Assembly: GCA_016213265.1 (NCBI GenBank)
Contig: JACRBA010000086.1
Coordinates: 1-45,511 of the forward strand
Direction of reading: 5' to 3'
Origin: Burkholderiales bacterium
GTDB lineage: Bacteria; Pseudomonadota; Gammaproteobacteria; Burkholderiales; Burkholderiaceae_C
DNA: 45,511 nucleotides
The translations under genes were made by a program, and so were the position numbers. Position 1 is the first letter of the stretch. Every line of letters starts with the position of its first letter. Shown here piece by piece: positions 41,101-45,511 of the stretch. The notes under the pieces were generated by a model, which was given only the letters and a program-made list of their open reading frames with translations, was not told where the DNA came from and did not search any database.

Positions 41101-44100
41101 GGCGCCCACCTTCGACGGCGACGGCCGGCTCACCCTGCACGCCAGCCAGGCGGCCGGCGGCAGCGGCGACATCCACCTGGGCGAGGGCCGGGTGGTCATC
41201 CAGAACGCGGCCAGCGCGCTGCTGGCGGCGGACGGCGCCATCCGCCTGGACGCCGAGGCCGGCACGCTGGCCACGCATGGCGACCTGACGCTGCGCGCGG
41301 ACGCCCTCGTGGCGGGCCGTGCGGGGGCGGAGGCCACGGTGCAGGCGGGCGGCCTGCTGCGCACCGAGGCCAACGCCGACAGCACCGCGCCGGCCTCGGC
41401 GCTGGGCGCCGCGCTCACGCTGGAAGGCGACCGCATCGAGCACGCCGGCCGCATCGTGCTGCCCTCGGGTGCCGTGACGATGCAGGCGGAGCACGGCATC
41501 ACGGTGGCGGCCGACAGCCGGCTGGACGTGTCCGGCCGCACGGTGGCCGTCGGCGAGGCGGAGGTCACCACGGACGGCGGTGACGTGCGCCTGCACACCG
41601 TGCACGGCGACCTCGCGCTGCGCGGCGGCAGCATCAACGTGTCGGGCGGCGGTGCGGGCACCACTGGCGGCGCCGGTGGCCGCCTGGCCCTGGAAGCGCC
41701 CGACGGTGCGGTGCAGCTGGGCACCGACCTGCGCGGCACGGCCGGCACCGGCGCGGGCACCCCTGGCGCCGAGGTGAACGTGGACAGCGCGCAGGCCGTG
41801 GACCTCGCCGCGCTGGCCCGCGCCCTGGACGAATCCGACCCCGCCAGCTTCGGCGGCGCCATTCGCCTGCGCCAGCGCGAGGGTGACCTGGTCGTCGGCC
41901 CGCAGGCCACGCTGGCCGCGCGCGAGATCGTGCTGGCGGCCGACGACGGCGCGCTCACGGTGCAGGGCACGCTGGACGCGCGCGGCGTGGAAGGCGGCCG
42001 CATCGCGCTCGCGTCCGAGGGCGCGTTGACCGTGGGGGCCGGCGCGCAGCTGCTGGCATCGGCCACCTCGGCCGGCGGCGACGGCGGCCGCGTGTGGCTG
42101 GGCGCCGAGGCCGGCACGCTGGCCTTGCGCGAGGGGGCGGTGATCGACGTGTCCGCCGGCAGCGACACCGCCGACGCGGGCCGCCTCACCCTGCGCGCCG
42201 AGCGCCTGGGCGTGACGGACGCGAACCCGGGCGGCACCGGCGTGGACATCGCGCCCATCGGCGCGGCGATCCGCGGCGCCGGCCGCATCGACGTGGAGGC
42301 GGTGAAGGTCTACGACGGCGTGGAGCGCATCACCGACTACGCGCCGCCGGCCGACGGCACGCTGCTCGTCGGCACGCTGGCCAGCGACGGCCTGGCTTTC
42401 GTGGGCGCGGATGGCAGCCGCGCGGCCGCCATCGCCGACCGCCTGGCCGTCGGCGACGCCACCGTGCGGGAGGTGCTGCGCATCCACGCCGCGGCCGAGA
42501 TCCGCGGCGAGGGCGACATCGAGCTGAGCATGGCCGGCGGCAGCTGGACCACGCCGACCGAGCGCGCCGAGGTGGCGCTGCGCGGCGGCGACGTCTCCGC
42601 CGTGGGCGACACCAGCATCACCGTGCGCGCCGGGGGCGACCTCACCGTGCGCTCGTCCATCGACATGGGGGCACACTGGAGCGGCCACAGCCGCGCGGGC
42701 GGCTCGCTCATGCTGGTGGCCGGCGCCGACCTCGCCGGCGCCGCACCCACCGCCCTGCGCGCCGGCAGCGACGCGGCGCTCACCATCGGCCGGCCGGGGG
42801 CGACCAGCGACGTGCGTGTGCGCACCACCACGGGCGACATCACGCTCGCCGCCGCCGGCGACGTGGACCTCACCCAGGGCAACGCGCGGGTGTTCAGCAC
42901 CGGCGTGGTCGCGCAGGACGAGGCGGCCCAGGCGGTGCGCGATGCGCTGTTCCGCCCCGACGCCTTCCGCGTGGAGGGCGGCGACGTGCGGGTGGAGGCG
43001 GGCGGCTCGGTGCGCTCGCGCTCGGTCTTCCGCGACGACGCCTACTACTACAACGCCGGCACCCTGCTCGGCGTGCAGCCGGGTGCCTGGCAGCGCATCG
43101 ACGAGCTCGGCGACCAGGTGATCTGGGACGCCCGGCCGGACGAATACGGCGCCGGCCTGCAGCACGGCCTGGGCGCCTTCGGTGGCGGACGCATCGACGT
43201 GCGCGCCGGCCGCGACGTGGTGGACCTGACGGCCGCCGCGCCCAGCAGCGGCTTCCTCGACGCCGACGGTGGCGCGCACACCTACGGCGGTGGCAGCGTG
43301 CGCGTCAGCGCCGGCCGGGACGTGGTCAACGGCGTGCTGCAGTCCGGCGGTGCCGAGCTGCAGGTCGACGCCGGCCGCGACGTGGCCTGGCGCGAGCGCC
43401 CGGTGCTCACCGCGGAGTTCAGCGCCAGCCCGGGCCTGCTGCTGGCGCACGAGGACACGGCCGTGCGGGTGAGCGGCCGGCGCGACGTGAGCGTGGGCGC
43501 GTCCACCAGCAGCCATGCGCTGGACGGCGAGTGGATCAGCGGCCTGGCGCCCGAGGCGTCGCTCCACGTGCTGGCGGCCGGCGGCGCGCTGCAGTACCGC
43601 GCCGACGCCGAGCTGCCGTCGGCCGAGAACATGGGCCAGCCGACCTTCCAGCTCTGGCCGGGTCAGGTGACGATGGCGGCGCCCTCGGGCAGCGTCACCT
43701 TGTCCGGCGGCGGCAGCAGCGCCCCGGTGATCCAGCAGGCCGAGTCCGCGGCCGCGCGGCTGGACCTGCTGGCCGGCGCCTCGGTGCAGGTGGACACCGA
43801 CCTGCAGGTGAACGCCAGCTGGAGCCAGGGCGTGGCGCACCACGACAGCAGCGGCTCCGACCCGCTGAGCGTGGACGGCAGCGGCGTGCCCGGCAGCGCC
43901 TGGCTGGCGCTGGAATTCAACGACCTGCAGCGCGGCGACGGCGCCGGCCTGGACCGCAGCGACCGTACGCCGGTGCGCCTGGTGGCCGGCGGCGGCGACG
44001 TGACGCTGGGCGGCTCGCTGCGCAGCGCGCGGCCGGTGCGCCTGCTGGCGGCCGGCGACATCGCCTTCACCGGCACCAACACCAACTCCGGCCTGGAGGT

Positions 44101-45511
44101 GCAGCACCAGCCGCAGCGCCTGGACGGTGGCGCCAGCGTCTCCGAGCTGAGCCTGCTGCGCGCCGGCGGCGACATCACGCTCGGCGCGGCCGGCGTGCGC
44201 GTGGCCGGTGGCGGCGACCTGGTGCTGCTGGCGGGGCGCGACATCGACCTCGGCCGCGGCGCCGGCATCCAGGCCGTGGGCAACGTGGACAACGCCACCC
44301 GGCTGCCCACCGGCAGCGCCGGCGTCACGCTGGTGGCCGGTGTGCGCGCGGACGGCGCCGACTACCAGGCCGCCGCGCTGCGCGGCTTCGGGCTGCTGGG
44401 CGCCGCGGGGCTCACGCAGCGCAGCGCCGACCTGTACGCGCTGCTGGCCGCAGAGGGCGGCGCCGCGCCCGGCCTGGGCAGCCCCGAGGCGGCAGCCTTC
44501 GCCGCGCTGGACACGGCGGGCCAGCTCGACCGCGTGCGCAGCCTGCTCGGCCCCGCCGCCTACGACGCCGCCATCGCCCGCTATGTGCGCGGCCTGCCGG
44601 GCCATGCGGGCGACAGCGACGCCCAGGCCATCGCGGCCTTCGCCACGCTGTCGGACGTGAAGCGCGGTGCGGCGCCGGGCAGCCTGCTGGCCGAGGCCTT
44701 CGGCCAGCGCGACGCCGCCACGCGGATGCCGTTCCTGGCGGCGGTGGCGCGGGCCGACGCGGCGGCGTCCTCCCCCGCGTTCATCGACTTCGTCCAGGCG
44801 CACACCGGCCGCACCGGGCTCAGCCTGGAACAGGCGCTGGCGGCCTTCGAGGCGCTGCCGCTGGAGCGCCAGCTGCTGCGCCTGAACGCCGTGCTGGTGG
44901 ACGAGGTGCGCATGCACGGCCGCGCCGCCGTGGCAGCCCGCCTGGCCACCGAGAAGGAAGCGGCCTACGACCGGGGCTACGCGGCCATCAACAGCCTGTT
45001 CGCGGTGGACGCGCCGGGCCGGCCCGACGGGGACATCCGCCTGCCGACCACGCAGGTGCGCACGCTGCAGGGCTCCGGCATCACGATGCTGGTGCCGGGC
45101 GGCTCGGTGAACGCAGGCGAGACGGGCAGCAGCACCAAGCCGGCCAGCGCGCTCGGCGTGGTCACGGTGGGCGGCGGCGACATCGCCGGCATCGCCCAGG
45201 GCGACATCCTGGTCAACCAGTCGCGCATCTTCACGCTGGCCGAGGGCGACATCCTGCTGTGGTCGTCCACCGGTGACGTGGACGCGGGCCGCGGCGCCAA
45301 GACCGTGGTCGGCGCGCCGCCGCCCGTCTACCGGCTGGACGCCAACGGCCGCATCGTGGTGGACACCAGCGGCTCGTTCAGCGTCAGCGGCATCGCCGTG
45401 CTCGACCCCGCCAGCGCGCTCGACCTGTACGCCCGGGCGGGCGCCATCGACGCCGGCGAGGCCGGCATCCGCTCCGTGGGAAGCGTGACGCTGGGCGCCG
45501 ACTTCATCCGC
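35159..45511 (+). CDS. TpsA: giant filamentous-haemagglutinin-like exoprotein (partial)
   Basis: One frame stays open from ATG 35159 to the window end, 3451 codons, checked at nine points; the stop lies beyond. An unusually basic leader (about 45 residues) precedes the TPS secretion domain (about residues 65-300) with FDIGANSSVTFDMVQANSAA, SRIFGKLNATNGGEIYLINA and NGILFGRGAQVNTGALVASG. The main part is a beta-helix of repeated strands such as GRDVVNGV and AGGDITL. Around residues 3100-3280 a helical, Ala/Leu-rich globular insertion appears, followed by a DUF3739-like segment (YDRGYAAINSLFA; GDILLWSSTGDVDAGRGAK). Such proteins are surface adhesins or contact-dependent toxins; no toxin domain is in view because the C-terminus is missing. 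Composition is Asp, Gly, Ala-rich. Confidence 0.92.
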   Translation, partial: MTRRPTASARPTRCAGRRHLHARLSPLVAALAACWPLWVAGQSRPPIAPPPPNTVPVPAVSWRVYGSGSAAPINTPNPNGGIDQTIRQDSQRAIYQWQSFDIGANSSVTFDMVQANSAALNRVFSGSPSRIFGKLNATNGGEIYLINANGILFGRGAQVNTGALVASGLNISDNEFLSGLTNHLLYDRTNPAFRYDGAAADFVDAKNFVRVDEGATITTTNGGRVFLFAKRVENAGTITTPGGQTMLAAGGEIYLQQPSDNPLYASEANPDVPALRGLLVEVGAGPAGAPEGGHGSAVNEATGVISTPRGNATIVAMAVNQMGRITATTSVTENGSIILRAQGAAQALNEGVRATEAGALVLGEGSLTEITPDDGAAGNGGEPLTSDGNAVFVAPRIDLAGRSVLLDRNAKVVAPGATVDIRAEAVPNTQPGDGRGYTGDGTGDGSGDQRIVLADGALIDVSGTTDTTESVERWFVTTGLLGSNDLRDAPLQQDGLLWRSRVTLDVRDDSAMLGSLESYRDGLQQTIGERLSAGGTVRMTAGSGVLTHANSRIDVSGGQVTYTGAYVRETQLIGADGQLYSLTDAPADLVYTGAVNLQKGGAAGFDRWGVKVNYGNLSPARYEAGYTEGRAAGSVQIVAPTVVLDGQMDAHVIQGERQQRGDDALAVGGSLAIGAVTQNGQDFTSPNYQGGPVLRDFTLSRDGSAVDRDQLWADAMQAMLPASSGMRTGQLEAAGFQQVAVAAEGDVALNAGDPGARLDLGDQASVRLLSQSGDVTVGGTVRSAGGSVELNARQGQARLESGAQVQLQGRFVNTLQDGPRPTQATVGGSFSASGGQGVTLAAGSVVDVSGGAVVDEDGRVRGGDAGRIALAHTAAAAGDAPGLVMDGTLRGEALGSAAGGSLGLTAPQIQVGGTPAEPGTLTLDAASLLQGGFASLTLDGRHQLDVAAGSRTELRRDELRVDPRDAALLASGGDWRDLATAGPAPGVAPAPVSLTLRSSGTDASDGRLVVHEGAVIEGPARSSISLQAQNQLLMDGELRTAGGNVSLGINARPVTDTGQPVSTVLWVGEHARIDVSGTTLLTPTTDGTRQGEVLAGGTITLSAKGASGTQPVLVLQQGAELAARGASDVLDRAELGETGVRWTRAEVASQGGTIAIEAAGPLVSEARLDLHGGRGAAGGTLAVNVTAEPTNLTGSPENDRHELRVTEGPTDRTGGVALGDTAGIVQLGTTASVSAQGIRASGAANLTLAARDAVRLMDGVDLDLQGTLTVSSRALAMEPGTQSTLQAGQVRLQGYAPLPDGLSAPVPAATGGDAVLDIRSRDGLLVAGDWVTQGIDRLALTAAGDMMLLGPDGNRLQGSLTVAGDVALTARQVYPGTGTDFRVTAGTADAGRDITIAGHGDGAQARTPLSAGGRLTLQAATITQGGVVRAPQGQIVLEASESVTLTEGSVTSVSADGLLLPYGSTVGGQWRGPGDEALDGAPTKRIDIQAPTVAQQEGATLDLSGGGDLVGYEFVPGRGGSNDVFAGGNGAYALVPGVQGAALYDTTMNGAAGFGRQITIGPGGPLPAGTYTLLPARYALQPGAVLIEPVAGGTPLGLGTSVRQADGTVLVGGRLSTAGTGIADARATTWRVSTGAQARERSEIRETRANVHFSEQAAHDGVAVGERPMDAGTLSLTTTSARLDGRIDMAGGSNGQQGGRGGRAEFVADEVVVSADGAAAGDGALHLSVDTLNGLGAQTLVLGARSGVAPAQAGDDAPADGLTTLDVQASRVTLDTGGQALQVNDLVLAAQDSVQVADGSVVVARAPAGATAPAGLRIEGDGAALRVAAAPGAALVRQGVEMAQGSLQVGAGVRLDAGEGTLVLDATHDTKMAGSARLAAGEITLGSPVITVGGPAGGPGVLALTPGLLTQVSDADELTLRAYRFINLKDGAVLGEDASGTPTLDRLVLDTATLGTAEATQQGARITAGDITLTNTTGRVGAPTFDGDGRLTLHASQAAGGSGDIHLGEGRVVIQNAASALLAADGAIRLDAEAGTLATHGDLTLRADALVAGRAGAEATVQAGGLLRTEANADSTAPASALGAALTLEGDRIEHAGRIVLPSGAVTMQAEHGITVAADSRLDVSGRTVAVGEAEVTTDGGDVRLHTVHGDLALRGGSINVSGGGAGTTGGAGGRLALEAPDGAVQLGTDLRGTAGTGAGTPGAEVNVDSAQAVDLAALARALDESDPASFGGAIRLRQREGDLVVGPQATLAAREIVLAADDGALTVQGTLDARGVEGGRIALASEGALTVGAGAQLLASATSAGGDGGRVWLGAEAGTLALREGAVIDVSAGSDTADAGRLTLRAERLGVTDANPGGTGVDIAPIGAAIRGAGRIDVEAVKVYDGVERITDYAPPADGTLLVGTLASDGLAFVGADGSRAAAIADRLAVGDATVREVLRIHAAAEIRGEGDIELSMAGGSWTTPTERAEVALRGGDVSAVGDTSITVRAGGDLTVRSSIDMGAHWSGHSRAGGSLMLVAGADLAGAAPTALRAGSDAALTIGRPGATSDVRVRTTTGDITLAAAGDVDLTQGNARVFSTGVVAQDEAAQAVRDALFRPDAFRVEGGDVRVEAGGSVRSRSVFRDDAYYYNAGTLLGVQPGAWQRIDELGDQVIWDARPDEYGAGLQHGLGAFGGGRIDVRAGRDVVDLTAAAPSSGFLDADGGAHTYGGGSVRVSAGRDVVNGVLQSGGAELQVDAGRDVAWRERPVLTAEFSASPGLLLAHEDTAVRVSGRRDVSVGASTSSHALDGEWISGLAPEASLHVLAAGGALQYRADAELPSAENMGQPTFQLWPGQVTMAAPSGSVTLSGGGSSAPVIQQAESAAARLDLLAGASVQVDTDLQVNASWSQGVAHHDSSGSDPLSVDGSGVPGSAWLALEFNDLQRGDGAGLDRSDRTPVRLVAGGGDVTLGGSLRSARPVRLLAAGDIAFTGTNTNSGLEVQHQPQRLDGGASVSELSLLRAGGDITLGAAGVRVAGGGDLVLLAGRDIDLGRGAGIQAVGNVDNATRLPTGSAGVTLVAGVRADGADYQAAALRGFGLLGAAGLTQRSADLYALLAAEGGAAPGLGSPEAAAFAALDTAGQLDRVRSLLGPAAYDAAIARYVRGLPGHAGDSDAQAIAAFATLSDVKRGAAPGSLLAEAFGQRDAATRMPFLAAVARADAAASSPAFIDFVQAHTGRTGLSLEQALAAFEALPLERQLLRLNAVLVDEVRMHGRAAVAARLATEKEAAYDRGYAAINSLFAVDAPGRPDGDIRLPTTQVRTLQGSGITMLVPGGSVNAGETGSSTKPASALGVVTVGGGDIAGIAQGDILVNQSRIFTLAEGDILLWSSTGDVDAGRGAKTVVGAPPPVYRLDANGRIVVDTSGSFSVSGIAVLDPASALDLYARAGAIDAGEAGIRSVGSVTLGADFIR

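Noticed and set aside
35657-44917. A 3086-codon open frame on the minus strand
   Set aside because: It is fully antisense to tpsA, has a His/Gln/Arg/Ala composition typical of the complement of GC-rich codons, no signal or domain, and the plus frame has clear TPS and beta-helix features.

Overview
The window is about 70% GC with tightly packed genes. The gene content (red-type form I RuBisCO operon with cbbX, an EpsA-type LuxR regulator, DnaE2, a very large haemagglutinin-like TpsA, a beta-proteobacterial type integron integrase) points to the Burkholderiales, probably the Rubrivivax/Leptothrix/Methylibium side. This is judged from recognition of families, not from a search.

Layout. (1) 1-3601: a chromosomal integron. 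Three attC sites (51-140, 503-580, 1254-1311), a probable attI (about 1726-1811), at least one cassette gene of unknown function, a resident gene between attI and intI, and intI itself reading rightward. A 20-bp LexA box lies between the divergent resident gene and intI. (2) 3609-9990: dnaE2 starts 7 bp after the intI stop and is followed on the same strand by ypfH, a sulfotransferase and yaaA, so a damage-inducible integrase and an error-prone polymerase sit in tandem behind one visible SOS box. dnaE2 carries a low-complexity insertion and an in-frame array of 54-bp palindromic repeats. (3) 10009-12835: a deletion-damaged short-chain dehydrogenase, an EcsC-like gene and a secreted GH5-like protein. 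(4) 12849-20068: the Calvin-Benson operon cbbLSXFP plus a heavily deleted cbbT, all on the minus strand, with divergent cbbR. (5) 20079-26322: hybrid histidine kinase, chemoreceptor, a HAF-repeat secreted protein, a short biotin-carboxylase relic, and a secreted Asp-box (sialidase-like) protein. (6) 26354-45511: cell-surface block with a sulfotransferase-like gene, a GlfT2-like glycosyltransferase, epsA-like regulator, a secreted binding-protein-like protein, UDP-galactopyranose mutase (glf) overlapping a two-partner-secretion transporter (tpsB), and tpsA, which is still open after 3451 codons at the window edge.

How the parts may work together. CbbR probably controls CO2 fixation from a perfect inverted repeat just upstream of its own start. 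CbbX would reactivate the red-type RuBisCO; the missing transketolase activity must come from another gene. LexA would release intI, and perhaps dnaE2 by read-through, on DNA damage, linking cassette shuffling with mutagenic repair. glf, the GlfT2-like enzyme and the TpsAB pair suggest a galactofuranose-containing surface and a giant secreted adhesin under shared control. Three places (cbbT, the dehydrogenase, the biotin-carboxylase relic) show segment loss; the cbbT and dehydrogenase junctions look like short-repeat deletions.
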